A stretch of 64,000 nucleotides of DNA from JACVRM01 sp963817375 (GCA_963817375.1 CAWFOB010000001.1:248001-312000), one strand, 5' to 3'. Numbered from the stretch's first letter, positions 24,148 to 33,475 are shown. Notes: generated by a model not told the origin, from the sequence alone. Made by a program: numbers and translations.

Positions 24148-24961
24148 CTACTCGCCCGCGACGTCGCGGCGGACGAAGACGACGTACGCGACCGCGAGCG
24201 GCAGGAAGATGTACAGCGCGCAGACCCACACTGCGCGCCGGATCGGAACCCAGTCGGCCGGCACGCGCAGGAAGCCGTGCCACGCATCGAACTGCGTGCC
24301 GAGCAGGTACGGACGGATGCTCTCGGTCCCGGGCAGCACGCCGAGAAGCTGCATCAGCAGGGCCCACATCAGCGTCCCGACGACGGCGGCGGCGCTGTTT
24401 CGCGTGATGGTCGACAGCATGACGCCGAAGGCCGCGATGCCGATCAGCGGCAGCGCGTACACGGCGACGCTCGCGGCGAGCAGTCCCAGGCCGTGCATGG
24501 CCGACACGTTGCTGCCGGACAGCGTCTGCAGCGGCTTAAAGCCCCACGCCAGGCTGCCGGCGACGACGCCGACGAGCGCCGAGCGTCAAGATCGCCGCGA
24601 CCGTGTAGGTGGCGGTCGCGAGCACCTTGCCCGCGAAGACCTCGCCGCGGTCGAGCGAGCGGGTCAGGATCGTCTTCAGCGTGCCGTTGTGGCTCTCCGA
24701 GGCGACGATGTCGCCGGCGACGAGCGCGGTGATCAGCGGCAGGCCCCAGATCGACATGAAGAAGAGGACGACGAACGGCGTCGCGAGCCCGGTGTCGCGG
24801 ATGTTCCGGCCGAGCAGGATGTCGTTCGGGCCGCCCGACTGGGTCAGCAGCACGACGACGAAGACGATCGGCACGAGCATCGCCACGCCGAGGCCCAGGT
24901 ACGTTCGCTTCTGCGCCAGCAGCTTGGCTAGCTCCCAGCGGTAGACGTGGATGACGCCCAT
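24148..24961 (-). CDS. ABC-2 type transporter permease, one frame break
   Basis: Inner-membrane permease of about 270 residues with six helices. The first half (MGVIHVYRWELAKLLAQKRTY...) and the second (SAMHGLGLLAASVAVYALPLIG ... AVAYVVFVRRDVAGE) are in different frames because of one extra base near 24580, where TLALVGVVAGS would otherwise read through. Length fits the ABC-2/NosY class. It is translated last in the lipoprotein-ATPase-permease operon; its ATG overlaps the ATPase stop. Confidence 0.82.
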
Positions 24962-25902
24962 CAGCCGACCGCCTCGCGGTCGGCGTCCGACGACTCGCCG
25001 CCGGTCATGCCGAGGAAGAGCTCCTCGAGGCTCTGCGTCTCCGGGACGAGCGCGGTCAGCCCGATCTGCGCCTGCCCGAGCACGACCGTCAGCGCTGCGA
25101 TCGCCTCCTCCTCCCCGCGCAGGCGGAGGTCGCCGTTGGCGGCGGGCAGGACCTCCACCCCGCTCTGTGCCAGGCAGAGCGTGCGCGCCCGCTCGGGATC
25201 GGTCGCGCGCAGCCGGAAGCCCGTCGACGCAGTCGCGAGCAGGTCGCCGAGCGTGCCCTCGTAGATGATCGAGCCCTTCCGGATGATCGCCACCCGGTTG
25301 CAGAGCTCCTCGACCTCGTTCAGCAGGTGGCTCGAGAGCAGGATCGTGATGCCCTCGTCCGCGAGCCGCCGCACGAGCTGGCGCATGTCGCGCATGCCGG
25401 CCGGGTCGAGCCCCGTCGTCGGCTCGTCGAGCAGCAGCAGGCGCGGGCTGCGCAGCAGCGAGGCGGCGATGCCGAGGCGCTGGCGCATGCCGTGCGAGTA
25501 GCCGCCGACGCGGTCCTTGGCCCGGTCGCGCAGCTCCACTGTCTCGAGCACCTCGTCGATCCGCGCGGACGCGCCGTCGCCGTCGTAGGCGGCGAGCAGG
25601 CGGAGGTTCTTCCGCCCCGACAGGTACGGGTAGAAACGCGGCCCCTCGACGAAGCCGGCGACGCCGTCGAGCGCACGGGCGCCGGCCTCGAGCGGGTTGC
25701 GGCCGAAGAGCTCCGCCGTCCCCTCCGTCGGGCGGATCAGCCCGAGCAGCATGCGCAGCGAGGTCGTCTTCCCCGCGCCGTTCGGGCCGAGGTAGCCGAA
25801 GACGTCGCCGCGCTCGACGGTCAGGTCGACATGGTCGACCGCGGTGATCTCGCCGTAGCGCTTGACGAGGCCGCGCGCCGCAACGGGCGGCGCGTCGGTC
25901 AC
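24961..25902 (-). CDS. ABC transporter ATP-binding protein (ABC-2 exporter type)
   Basis: A 313-residue ATPase with Walker A GPNGAGKTT, Q-loop region, signature YSHGMRQRLGIAASLL, Walker B LLLLDEPTTGLD and switch SSHLLNEVEE. The C-terminal 90 residues form the small extra domain seen in CcmA/NatA-type exporters. GTG start at 25902 overlaps the stop of the upstream LolA-like gene, and its stop overlaps the permease ATG. The exported compound is unknown; drugs, peptides or lipids are all possible. Confidence 0.93.
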   Translation of the reverse strand: MTDAPPVAARGLVKRYGEITAVDHVDLTVERGDVFGYLGPNGAGKTTSLRMLLGLIRPTEGTAELFGRNPLEAGARALDGVAGFVEGPRFYPYLSGRKNLRLLAAYDGDGASARIDEVLETVELRDRAKDRVGGYSHGMRQRLGIAASLLRSPRLLLLDEPTTGLDPAGMRDMRQLVRRLADEGITILLSSHLLNEVEELCNRVAIIRKGSIIYEGTLGDLLATASTGFRLRATDPERARTLCLAQSGVEVLPAANGDLRLRGEEEAIAALTVVLGQAQIGLTALVPETQSLEELFLGMTGGESSDADREAVG

Positions 25903-27083
25903 CCGAGGTCTGCGGCCGCGGACTCGGCGTCGGCCGAGGTGACCGAGCCGGCGACGATCGTCGAGACGCCGCCCGACTGCCATTCGAGGATCGTCCCGAG
26001 CGGTGTCGCGAGCTCGTGCGCGCGGTGCGAGCCGGCGGTCACGGTCGGCAGGGCCGACAGCGGGCTGGAGGCCTGGTCGCCCGCCTTGCGCTCGGCGACC
26101 ACGATGGCGCCGAGGTTGTCGCCGTAGACGGCGAGCGCGGTCTGCTGGTCGCCCGTGCCCACGAGGCGCACGGTGGTGCGAGCGCGGCCGCCGACGCTGT
26201 CGGGGAACGAGACCGGGAAGCCCGCGGCCGCCTGCACGGCGGCGAGGCCCTCGATGCTGGAGCCGTGGGCGCCACCGGACGAGGAGTCGTGGCCCGACGG
26301 AGGCGAGAGGTCGACGACCTTCGCGCCCGCCGGCGGCGCGATCGACACGTCGCCGTCCGAGACGCTGCCGAAGTTGATGTCGGTGACGGCGAGCTCGAGC
26401 ACCGGCGAGGTCGCGCCCTTCGCGTAGATGCCCACGCGCAGCGGCACGCCGCGGATCGCATCCCAGGCGAGCTCGGCGTTCCCGAGCAGGCTGCTGTGAT
26501 CCTGCGGCCCGACGCGTACCGAGTAGGCCGGCTCGCCGGCGACGTCGGTCGGCGTCGCACCGGAGACGTCCGCGTGGAGGGCCAGCCGGTTCAGCGCGTC
26601 CTGAATCTTCGCGACCGGTGGCGGCGTCTTCTGGGTGTCGGTGGTGCCGGTGGTGTCGTGGCGGGCCGGAAGCGTCGCCCGGTAGACGGTGTTCGAGGAG
26701 GCGTCATAGACGCTGACCTGGTCGCCGTTCCAGGTGATCTGCGTGTCGCCGGAGTCGGACTGGAGCTCGAGCCGGCCGCGGCCGTCGTTCGTCACCCAGA
26801 GGCGCCCTGACGCGCCGGTGAGCAGCGCGGAGCCGACCCGTCCCTGGGTGAGCGAACTGCCGGGCACGAGGCCGTTCGTGAACGTGATGCGGGCGGAGAC
26901 ACCGGACGGCTTGTCGGCCGTCAGCGCGCCGCGAAGCGCCTGCGCCAGCGACTCCGACCGCGGGACGGAGCCGCCGCTGCCGGCAAGCGCCACGGCAGCG
27001 GTCACCACGGCGATTGCACTGGCGCCGACCGCCGTCAGGAGGAAGAGGAGACGGCCGGTTGGCAGCGTGCGCAGGAGCTTCAC
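25899..27083 (-). CDS. LolA/MucB-like membrane-anchored protein
   Basis: A 394-residue protein with one N-terminal membrane helix (about residues 12-35) and a large outer domain. The beta-rich pattern (ARITFTNGLVPG, GRLWVTNDGRGRLELQSDSGD, ISWNGDQVSVYDASSNTVYRA-like stretch, LRVGIYAKGATSPVLELAVTDI) resembles the lipoprotein-sorting (LolA/DUF2092-like) fold. The C-terminal part resembles transmembrane anti-sigma/sensor DUF4367 regions. It is first in the operon with the ABC exporter, so it may hold or sense the exporter's lipophilic substrate (inference). Confidence 0.75.
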   Translation of the reverse strand: MKLLRTLPTGRLLFLLTAVGASAIAVVTAAVALAGSGGSVPRSESLAQALRGALTADKPSGVSARITFTNGLVPGSSLTQGRVGSALLTGASGRLWVTNDGRGRLELQSDSGDTQITWNGDQVSVYDASSNTVYRATLPARHDTTGTTDTQKTPPPVAKIQDALNRLALHADVSGATPTDVAGEPAYSVRVGPQDHSSLLGNAELAWDAIRGVPLRVGIYAKGATSPVLELAVTDINFGSVSDGDVSIAPPAGAKVVDLSPPSGHDSSSGGAHGSSIEGLAAVQAAAGFPVSFPDSVGGRARTTVRLVGTGDQQTALAVYGDNLGAIVVAERKAGDQASSPLSALPTVTAGSHRAHELATPLGTILEWQSGGVSTIVAGSVTSADAESAAADLG

Positions 27084-27114
27084 GTCTGACCCCTCGGAAC
27101 TATCTGCATGTCGT

Positions 27115-27190
27115 CCTGAAGGGTGCCTGAACGTCGATGAGCGCCGCCTGAACGTCTCTGTTAAGCGTCTCAGTTAAGCGCTCGTTCAGG
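27115..27190. promoter_or_regulatory. Operator-like repeat cluster between divergent operons
   Basis: CCTGAA occurs at 27115-27120, 27126-27131 and 27147-27152 (steps of 11 and 21 bp, one and two helical turns); the last two extend to GCCTGAACGTC. The inverse TTCAGG is at 27185-27190. GTTAAGCG occurs at 27160-27167 and 27173-27180. Direct repeats spaced by helical turns are typical binding sites for OmpR-family dimers. The regulator gene at 28155 lies in the rightward operon. Confidence 0.6.
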
Positions 27191-27208
27191 CGGACGTCAG
27201 ACGCCCTC

Positions 27209-28144
27209 GTGATGATCAGTGCAACCGTGCACGGGATCGCGACGCTCATCCAGGACGCCGCGGACGCGCTCGCGGCCGTCTCCCCCGCAGCGCTCGCCAT
27301 CGCCCTCCTTCTCCACGTCGGAAAAGTCGCGGCCGAGGCGCGTTCGTGGCACGGGATCGTCGCGCACACGTACCGCGATGCCCGCTTCCGGGTGACGCTC
27401 GGCGCATTCGCGGGCTCGGTCGGCGCGAACGTCGTCCTGCCGGCCCGCATCGGCGACGCCCTGCGACTCGGGATCGTCCGCAAGCGAGTCCACGACGGGT
27501 CGGGCTCGACGATCGCCGCCACCATGGTGCTCGAGACGGCGCTGGAGACCGCGTTCAGCGTCGCGGTGGTCGTCGCCGTGCTGGTGGCCGGCCGGTCGGT
27601 CGGCTCGCTCGGCGCCCCGGCCGGGGCCGTGGGCGGCATCGCCGCGCACCGATCGGCGCCGTTCGTGGCCGCAGGCCTCGCCGTGGCGGTCGCCGTTGCC
27701 ATCCGCCTCTGCTTGCCGTGGCTCCGCCGCGTCGGTGCGGACATGCGCCGCGGCTTCGCGATCATGGGCTCGCCGGGCGCGCTCGGCCGCGGCGTGGTGA
27801 GCTGGAAGCTGCTCGCCTGGACGCTGCGGCTCGGCAGCGTCTACTTCTTCCTCGTCGCCTTCCACGTGCCCGGAACGGCGTGGACAGTGCTCCTTGTCAT
27901 CGCCGCCCAGGCGGCGGCCTCGCTGATCCCGCTGCTGCCGGGCAACGCGGGCGCACAGCAGGCCGCACTGGTGGTCGGCCTCGCCGGGTACGCGACCGCG
28001 GCCAGCGTCGTCGCGCTCGGGATCGGCATGCAGGCGGCGACGGGCCTCGTCGACCTCGTGCTGGGCGGGCTCGCGGTCGGGCTGGTCGCGAACACCCGCG
28101 AGCTGCGCGCGTTGCTCCGTGGACGCCAGGCCGCGCGATACTGA
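27209..28144 (+). CDS. LPG_synthase_TM (YbhN/AglD-like) membrane protein
   Basis: A 311-residue membrane protein with about eight helices, in the UPF0104 family of lysylphosphatidylglycerol-synthase transmembrane domains. FAGSVGANVVLPARIGDALRLGIV (split: FAGSVGANVVLP then ARIGDALR) and SLIPLLPGNAGAQQAALV carry the family's conserved polar positions. The soluble aminoacyl-transferase half of MprF is absent, so a flippase-like or lipid-handling role is more likely than lysylation. GTG 27209 and ATG 27212 are both possible starts. It leads the operon with a two-component system. Confidence 0.85.
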   Translation: MMISATVHGIATLIQDAADALAAVSPAALAIALLLHVGKVAAEARSWHGIVAHTYRDARFRVTLGAFAGSVGANVVLPARIGDALRLGIVRKRVHDGSGSTIAATMVLETALETAFSVAVVVAVLVAGRSVGSLGAPAGAVGGIAAHRSAPFVAAGLAVAVAVAIRLCLPWLRRVGADMRRGFAIMGSPGALGRGVVSWKLLAWTLRLGSVYFFLVAFHVPGTAWTVLLVIAAQAAASLIPLLPGNAGAQQAALVVGLAGYATAASVVALGIGMQAATGLVDLVLGGLAVGLVANTRELRALLRGRQAARY

Positions 28145-28154
28145 AGGTGCTGTG

Positions 28155-28823
28155 ATGGAGCCGCGGGTGTTCGTGCTGGAGGACGATTCGGAGCTGCGTG
28201 CGCTGCTGCGCCGCGGCCTGGGCGAGGAAGGCTTCCACGTGACGACGGCGTCGACCGCCGGCGAGCTGCTCGACCGCCTGGCGGCGGAGGACGAGGCCGA
28301 CGCGCTCGTCGTCGACATCGGCCTGCCGGACGCCGACGGCCGCGACGTCGTCCAGGCGCTCCGCGCGCGCGGCGTCGGCACGCCGGTGCTCTTCCTGACC
28401 GCCCGCGACGCCCTCCCCGACCGGCTGGCCGGGTTCGCGGCGGGGGGCGACGACTACGTGACGAAGCCGTTCGCGTTCGCCGAGTTCGTCGCGCGGCTTC
28501 GCGCCCTGATCCGCCGCGGCGGCACCGACCTGGCCGTCGAGGCCGAGGGGATACGGCTCGACCCGGCCACACACGCGGTATGGAGCGGCGAGGAGAGCCG
28601 CGAGCTGACCCCGACGGAGTTCCGGATCCTGGCGCGGCTCGCCTCCGCGCCCGGCGCGGCCGTGCGGCGGCGTGAGCTCGTGCAGGCCGCCTGGCCGCAC
28701 GGCGCCATCGTCCACGACAACACCCTGGACGTGTACATCGCACGGCTGCGGCGCAAGCTCGGCACGCTGCCGGCCTCGCCGCACATCACGACCGTCCACG
28801 GGATCGGCTACTCGCTGCGATGA
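28155..28823 (+). CDS. OmpR-family response regulator
   Basis: A 222-residue receiver plus winged-helix regulator. The acidic pocket is VLEDDSE, the phosphoacceptor is in VVDIGLPDADG, and the lysine is in YVTKPFAFAEFVARL. The DNA-binding half ends in HGIGYSLR. ATG at 28155. The stop overlaps the kinase ATG (ATGA). The tandem repeats at 27115-27190 upstream of this operon are candidate self-regulatory sites. Confidence 0.95.
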   Translation: MEPRVFVLEDDSELRALLRRGLGEEGFHVTTASTAGELLDRLAAEDEADALVVDIGLPDADGRDVVQALRARGVGTPVLFLTARDALPDRLAGFAAGGDDYVTKPFAFAEFVARLRALIRRGGTDLAVEAEGIRLDPATHAVWSGEESRELTPTEFRILARLASAPGAAVRRRELVQAAWPHGAIVHDNTLDVYIARLRRKLGTLPASPHITTVHGIGYSLR

Positions 28824-30160
28824 GCAGGAGCACACGGCGGCTGGGCGTCCGGTCCCGGCTGCTGCTCGCCGTCGGGGGAGCACTCGCGGTCGCCCTCGCC
28901 GCCGGCCTGATCGGGTTCTCGCTGCTGCTCAGCCGGCGGCTCGCCTCCGATGCGACCGCGCTCGCGCGCGCCCATGCCCAGGTCGAGGAGGCGGCGCTCG
29001 TCATCCGAGGCGGCAAGCTCGCCACGCCCGAAACGCCTCCGGAGGGGCGCGTCGCCGGGCAGACGTGGATCTTCGCCGGGCCGCGGGCGCTGGAGCGGCC
29101 GCGCGCGAACCAGCGCCTCCAGGACGCGGCGAAGTCGCTCGCCGGGGGCCCGGCGCGCTCGTTCACCGCCCACGACACGCGCTTCTACGCGCTGCCGATC
29201 TTCCGCGACGGCCGCCGCTACGGCACTGTCGTCGCCGCGATCCCGCTCGACGCCTACGACGAGACGGAGCGAACCGGGTTCGTCTCCTCGCTCGTCTTCG
29301 CGTTCGCGCTTCTCGCCGTTGGGCTCGTCATCACGCGCTGGATCCTCGGCAAGGCGCTCCTGCCCGTCTCGCGGATGACCGAGGACGCCTCGAAGTGGAG
29401 CGACAGCGACATCGACCGGCGCTTCGACTTCGGCGAGCCGTACGACGAGCTGACGCGCCTGGGCGCAACGCTCGACGCGCTGCTCGACCGCCTGGCCTCG
29501 AGCCTACGCCACGAGCAGCGGCTCACGGCCGAGCTCTCGCACGAGCTGCGCACGCCGCTCGCGCGCATCGCCGCCGAGGCCGAGCTGGCGCTCAACCGGC
29601 CGCGCGAGCCCGAGGACTACCGGGCGAGCATCGAGGCGATCCGCCGCAACGCCGACCAGATGACCCGCACGATCGACGCGCTGATCGCCGCGGCGCGCCA
29701 GGACGCACGCCTCGAGCGGACGACGAGCGATGCCCGCCATGCCGTCGAGCTCGCCGTCGAGACGGCCCGCGAGGCGGCCGACGCGCGCGGCGTCGAGGTG
29801 CGGGTCGCGGTGCCGGAGGCGCCGCTGATGGTCGCGATCGAGTCCGACCTGCTGGAGCGCATCGTCCAGCCGGTGCTCGACAACGCCGTGCGCTACGGGC
29901 GGACGGTCGTGGGCGTCGAGCTCGGCCGGAACGGCGCGAGCGCGGTCATCGCCGTCGAGGACGACGGCCCGGGCGTCGAACCGGAGGAGCGCGACCGGAT
30001 CTTCGAGCCCGGCGCCCGCGGCGAGGCGGGCCAGAGCACCCAGGGCGCCGGCCTCGGGCTCGCGCTGGCCCGCCGTCTCGCACGTTCCGCAGGCGGCGAC
30101 GTGACCGTGAGCGAGGACCACGGCGGCGGCGCCTTCGCAGTCAAGGTGCCGCTTGCTTAG
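28820..30160 (+). CDS. Sensor histidine kinase
   Basis: A 446-residue kinase paired with the preceding regulator. Helix 1 (about residues 13-35), an outer domain of about 120 residues, helix 2 (about 155-175), HAMP (LPVSRMTEDASKWSDSDI), dimerisation helix with ELSHELRTPLARI, and an ATPase domain with PVLDNAVRYGR, EDDGPGVEPEE and GAGLGLALA. The input domain is not recognisable. It may sense envelope stress, given the lipid and exporter genes around it (inference). Confidence 0.95.
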   Translation: MSRSTRRLGVRSRLLLAVGGALAVALAAGLIGFSLLLSRRLASDATALARAHAQVEEAALVIRGGKLATPETPPEGRVAGQTWIFAGPRALERPRANQRLQDAAKSLAGGPARSFTAHDTRFYALPIFRDGRRYGTVVAAIPLDAYDETERTGFVSSLVFAFALLAVGLVITRWILGKALLPVSRMTEDASKWSDSDIDRRFDFGEPYDELTRLGATLDALLDRLASSLRHEQRLTAELSHELRTPLARIAAEAELALNRPREPEDYRASIEAIRRNADQMTRTIDALIAAARQDARLERTTSDARHAVELAVETAREAADARGVEVRVAVPEAPLMVAIESDLLERIVQPVLDNAVRYGRTVVGVELGRNGASAVIAVEDDGPGVEPEERDRIFEPGARGEAGQSTQGAGLGLALARRLARSAGGDVTVSEDHGGGAFAVKVPLA

Positions 30161-30203
30161 GGTAGGTTGCGTCCTTCTGCGCGAAGGCGTCTGGCGCCAC
30201 GCG

Positions 30204-30209
30204 TAGTGT
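30204..30209 (+). promoter_or_regulatory. Putative leaderless -10 of the GT4 gene
   Basis: TAGTGT ends 7 bases before the GTG start at 30217, with no Shine-Dalgarno in between. Confidence 0.5.
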
Positions 30210-30216
30210 CCCCCAC

Positions 30217-31392
30217 GTGCGCATCGCAATCGTCAGCGACTACTACTACCCCCAGCTGGGCGGGATCACCGAGCACGTCCACGGGCAGGCCACGGAGCTC
30301 ACGCGCCGCGGCCACGACGTCACGCTGCTCACGCCACGGCTGGCGGTCAAGCCGTCCACGGCCATCGAGGAGGCGCTTCCGGAGCGGACGTTCGAGCTCG
30401 AGCGCATCGGCCGCGCGCTGCCGTTCTACGCCAACGGCTCCGAGACGCTGCTGTCGTTCGTCGGCCCGAACGGGCGCGCGAAGCTGCGCAGGCTCCTCAC
30501 CGAGCAGCACTTCGACGTCGTCCACATCCACAACCCGATCGGCGCCTTCCTGCCCGCGCTGGCCGCCGTCTGGTCGCGCGCCCCGGTGACCGTCGGGACG
30601 ATGCACAGCGTCGTCCCCGACGGCTATCGCCTGCTGCGCGCGATGCGCGGGCCGGTGAACCACGTGCTGCGCCGCCTCGACTCGCGGATCGCCGTCTCCC
30701 AGGCGGTGGTCGACTCGCTGTCGCCCTCCTTCCCCGAGCTCTCGTGGGACGTGATCCCGAACGGCGTCGACACGACCTTCTTCTCGCCCGACGCGCCGCC
30801 GCTTGGCGCGGTCGAGGGCAAGCGCACGATCGTCTTCGTCGGCCGCTTCGACCCGCGCAACGGCGTCCGCCACATGATCGGGGCGTTCACGCTCCTGCGC
30901 CAGACGCGCGACGACGTCCGGCTCGTGATCGTCGGCGACGGGCCGCTGCGCCCGATCGTCGAGCGGCTCGTGGCGCCGGCGATGCGCGACGACGTGTTCT
31001 TCGCGGGCCGCGTGAACCGGCTGCGCCCGGGCTACCTCGCCGGTGCGGAGATCCTCTGCACGCCCTGCAGCCTCGCCTCGTTCGGCATGGTGCTCCTCGA
31101 GGGCATGAGCGCCGGGCTCCCCGTGGTCGCGAGCCGGCTGCCCGGCTTCTCCCTGGTCATGCGCGACGGCGTGGACGGCCTCATGGTCGACCGCCCGGAC
31201 GACGAGGCCGGGTTCGCCCGTGCGCTCGGGGAGCTGCTCGACGATCCGGCGCGCGCCGCGGCGATGGGCGCCGCGGGACGCGAGCGCGCGATCGACACCT
31301 TCGGCTGGCCCGTCGTGGTCGACCAGCTGGAGGCGCTGTACGGCGGCCTGCTCGCCGCCGGGCGCCCGCGGGCGCTCGTTGCGGCGGCGTGA
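30217..31392 (+). CDS. Glycosyltransferase family 4 (PimA/PimB-like)
   Basis: A 391-residue GT-B fold glycosyltransferase. The N-terminal MRIAIVSDYYYPQLGGITEHV-type motif (starting VRIAIVSDYYYPQLGG), the linker HIHNPIGAFLPAL, and the C-terminal donor-binding region with VFVGRFDPRNG and SFGMVLLEGMSAGLPVVAS are standard for GT4. Close analogues transfer mannose or similar sugars to phosphatidylinositol or lipid carriers; the acceptor here is unknown. Its stop overlaps the deacetylase start, so the two probably act on the same glycan or lipid. Confidence 0.9.
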   Translation: MRIAIVSDYYYPQLGGITEHVHGQATELTRRGHDVTLLTPRLAVKPSTAIEEALPERTFELERIGRALPFYANGSETLLSFVGPNGRAKLRRLLTEQHFDVVHIHNPIGAFLPALAAVWSRAPVTVGTMHSVVPDGYRLLRAMRGPVNHVLRRLDSRIAVSQAVVDSLSPSFPELSWDVIPNGVDTTFFSPDAPPLGAVEGKRTIVFVGRFDPRNGVRHMIGAFTLLRQTRDDVRLVIVGDGPLRPIVERLVAPAMRDDVFFAGRVNRLRPGYLAGAEILCTPCSLASFGMVLLEGMSAGLPVVASRLPGFSLVMRDGVDGLMVDRPDDEAGFARALGELLDDPARAAAMGAAGRERAIDTFGWPVVVDQLEALYGGLLAAGRPRALVAAA

Positions 31393-32165
31393 GCTCCAAG
31401 CACACGACGTGGGCCGCCTGTGGAGGCCTGGCCGCGGGCGCCGTCGGCCTGGCCGCGGCGCGGAGCCGCCGTGCGGCGCTGGCGACGGCCGTGGTCGCCG
31501 GTGCGTGGCTCTACGGCACGTTCGACCCGCGCTCGCGCCTCTTCGGCGCGCCGGCCCTCGGGCGCGCGGAGCCCGGATCGTTCGCACTGACGTTCGACGA
31601 CGGCCCCGACCCGCGGCACACCGGCGCGATCGCCGAGCTGCTGCGCGAGCGTGGCCACCGGGCCACCTTCTTCGTCCTCGGCCGCGCGGTGCGCGCGCAT
31701 CCCGAGGTGGCGGCGGCGACGGCCGCGGCCGGCCACGAGCTGGCCTCCCACGGCGACGACCACCGCCTGCTCGCGCTGACGCCGCCGTGGGGCGTGCGCG
31801 CGCAGCTCAGCGCCGCGGAGGCGGCCGTCCGCGCTGCGACCGGCTCGGCCCCCGCCCCGCTCTTCCGCGCTCCGCACGGCGTCCGCAGCCCCTGGCTGGG
31901 CGCGGTCGCAAGCGCGGCCGGCTACCGCGTCTGCGCCTGGGACGGCTCTGTCTTCGACACGGCGCTCCCCGGCGTCGACGTCATCGTCGAACGCGTGCGG
32001 CCGCTGCTCGGCCCCGGCCGGGTCATCCTGCTCCACGACGGCGACGGCTCGGGTGGCGGCGCATCGCGGGAGCAGACCGTCGCCGCGCTGCCGGGCATCC
32101 TGGACGAGGCCGAGCGGCTCGGGCTGCGCTCGGTGCCACTCAGCACCCTGCTCGACCCGAGTTAG
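31389..32165 (+). CDS. Polysaccharide deacetylase (NodB domain)
   Basis: A 258-residue protein with two N-terminal hydrophobic stretches that may anchor it, then a carbohydrate esterase 4 domain. Catalytic motifs are TFDDGPDPRHT (base and metal aspartates), SHGDDHRLL (metal histidines), FRAPHGVRSP and ILLHDGDG. It would remove acetyl groups from amino sugars of a cell-surface glycan. GTG start overlaps the GT4 stop. Its stop codon is inside the palindrome at 32161-32183. Confidence 0.9.
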   Translation: MSSKHTTWAACGGLAAGAVGLAAARSRRAALATAVVAGAWLYGTFDPRSRLFGAPALGRAEPGSFALTFDDGPDPRHTGAIAELLRERGHRATFFVLGRAVRAHPEVAAATAAAGHELASHGDDHRLLALTPPWGVRAQLSAAEAAVRAATGSAPAPLFRAPHGVRSPWLGAVASAAGYRVCAWDGSVFDTALPGVDVIVERVRPLLGPGRVILLHDGDGSGGGASREQTVAALPGILDEAERLGLRSVPLSTLLDPS

Positions 32166-32183
32166 TGGCTGTCAGCCACTAAC
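32161..32183. terminator. Palindrome covering two convergent stop codons
   Basis: GTTAGTGGCTG and CAGCCACTAAC are perfect inverted 11-mers around one base. The deacetylase TAG (32163-32165) and the exporter TAG (32179-32181, minus) both lie inside it. It is likely to end transcription from both sides. Confidence 0.6.
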
Positions 32184-33417
32184 GCTCCTGTAGTGCCGGC
32201 TCGGCAACGACGCCCGCCCGGATCCGCCGCGCGATCAGCAACGCGGCCACCAGCGCCGGCAGCGCGAGGACGACCCCCGCGAAGCGGACGCCGACCGCGC
32301 CGGCGAGCGCGCCGTCGATCAGGCTTGCGAACGGCCGCAGGCCGAGGAACGCGACCGACCAGAGCGCCATCACGCGGCCCCGCTGCGTCTCGTCGACCTC
32401 CAGCTGGAGCTGGGTGGTCGCGCGCGCATTGGAAGCGAGGTAGCCGAAGCCGGCGATCAGCAGGAACGGCGCGGCGACGAGCAGCGACGGCGAGAGCGAG
32501 AAGGCGATGATCCCGGCCGACAGGAGCAGCAGCGTGAAGACGGTGAAGCGCGGCGACCCGCTCCGGCCGGCGAGGAACAGCGCCGCCGTCACGGCGCCCG
32601 CGCCGAACAGGCCGATGATGATCCCGGCCACCGTGTCCGGGTAGCCGAATGCGTTCGCGAACGCCGGCGCCTCGGTGTTCACCGGGTCGGAGGCAAAGCC
32701 GACCACCGCCACGACGAGGAGCAGCCACGCGAGTCGCGGCTGCCGGCGCAGCAGCGCGATGCTCTCTCTCAGCCGCGTGCGCCCCGCGAGGTGCTGCGGC
32801 CGCGGCCGCACGTAGAGGAGCGCGGCGATGAAGACGAGGTACGAGGCGGCGTTGATGAAGAACGCCCACGGGATGCCGAACGCGGCGATCGCGGCGGCAG
32901 CGAGGGCCGGCCCGCTTGCACGCGCGATGTTGAACGTCATGGAGTTGAGCGCGATGGCCGACCCCAGGTCGCGCCGTGAGACGAGCGAGGAGACCATCGC
33001 CTGCTGCGCCGGCGCCGAGAAGGCGCTCACCACACCGAGCAGCAGTGCGAACACGATCACCGTCGCCGCGCCGGCGTGGTCGGTGAGCGCGAGCGCGCCG
33101 AGCGTCGCGCTCAGCACCACGGCGGAGCTCTGCGTAACGAGCAGCAACCGGCGCCGGTCGAAGCGGTCGGCCGCGCTCCCCGACCACGGGGCCAGCACGA
33201 GCACCGGGATGAACGTGGCGAAGTTCAGGACGCCGAGCAGGAACGCCGAGCCGGTGGCCCGATACAGGAGCAGCGACGCGGCCAGGTTCTGGAACCACGT
33301 GCCGCTCGCGGAGAGCGCGTTGCCGACGAAGTAGGGGCCGAAGTTCCGCTGCCGGATGACGCCGAATGCGGCTCGCGGCCCGGTCGGTGCGGGGAGCTCG
33401 GTCTCCTCGCCGCTCAC
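32179..33417 (-). CDS. MFS exporter (MFS_3/EntS-like)
   Basis: A 412-residue inner-membrane transporter with 12 helices. The opening RQRNFGPYFVGNALSASGTW and the loop WSGSAADRFDRRRLLLVTQ match the MFS_3 group that includes the enterobactin exporter EntS and macrolide exporters. GTG start at 33417. No siderophore or antibiotic synthesis genes are nearby, so the substrate is unassigned. Confidence 0.9.
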   Translation of the reverse strand: MSGEETELPAPTGPRAAFGVIRQRNFGPYFVGNALSASGTWFQNLAASLLLYRATGSAFLLGVLNFATFIPVLVLAPWSGSAADRFDRRRLLLVTQSSAVVLSATLGALALTDHAGAATVIVFALLLGVVSAFSAPAQQAMVSSLVSRRDLGSAIALNSMTFNIARASGPALAAAAIAAFGIPWAFFINAASYLVFIAALLYVRPRPQHLAGRTRLRESIALLRRQPRLAWLLLVVAVVGFASDPVNTEAPAFANAFGYPDTVAGIIIGLFGAGAVTAALFLAGRSGSPRFTVFTLLLLSAGIIAFSLSPSLLVAAPFLLIAGFGYLASNARATTQLQLEVDETQRGRVMALWSVAFLGLRPFASLIDGALAGAVGVRFAGVVLALPALVAALLIARRIRAGVVAEPALQER

Positions 33418-33475
33418 GGCCGGAAGACTGCCCGCGCCGGCCGCTCCCGCGACGGCCGGCGCGGCGCTCCGGCCG

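Noticed and set aside
27209..28144. Full MprF lysyl-phosphatidylglycerol synthase
   Set aside because: Only the membrane half is present; there is no aminoacyl-transferase domain.
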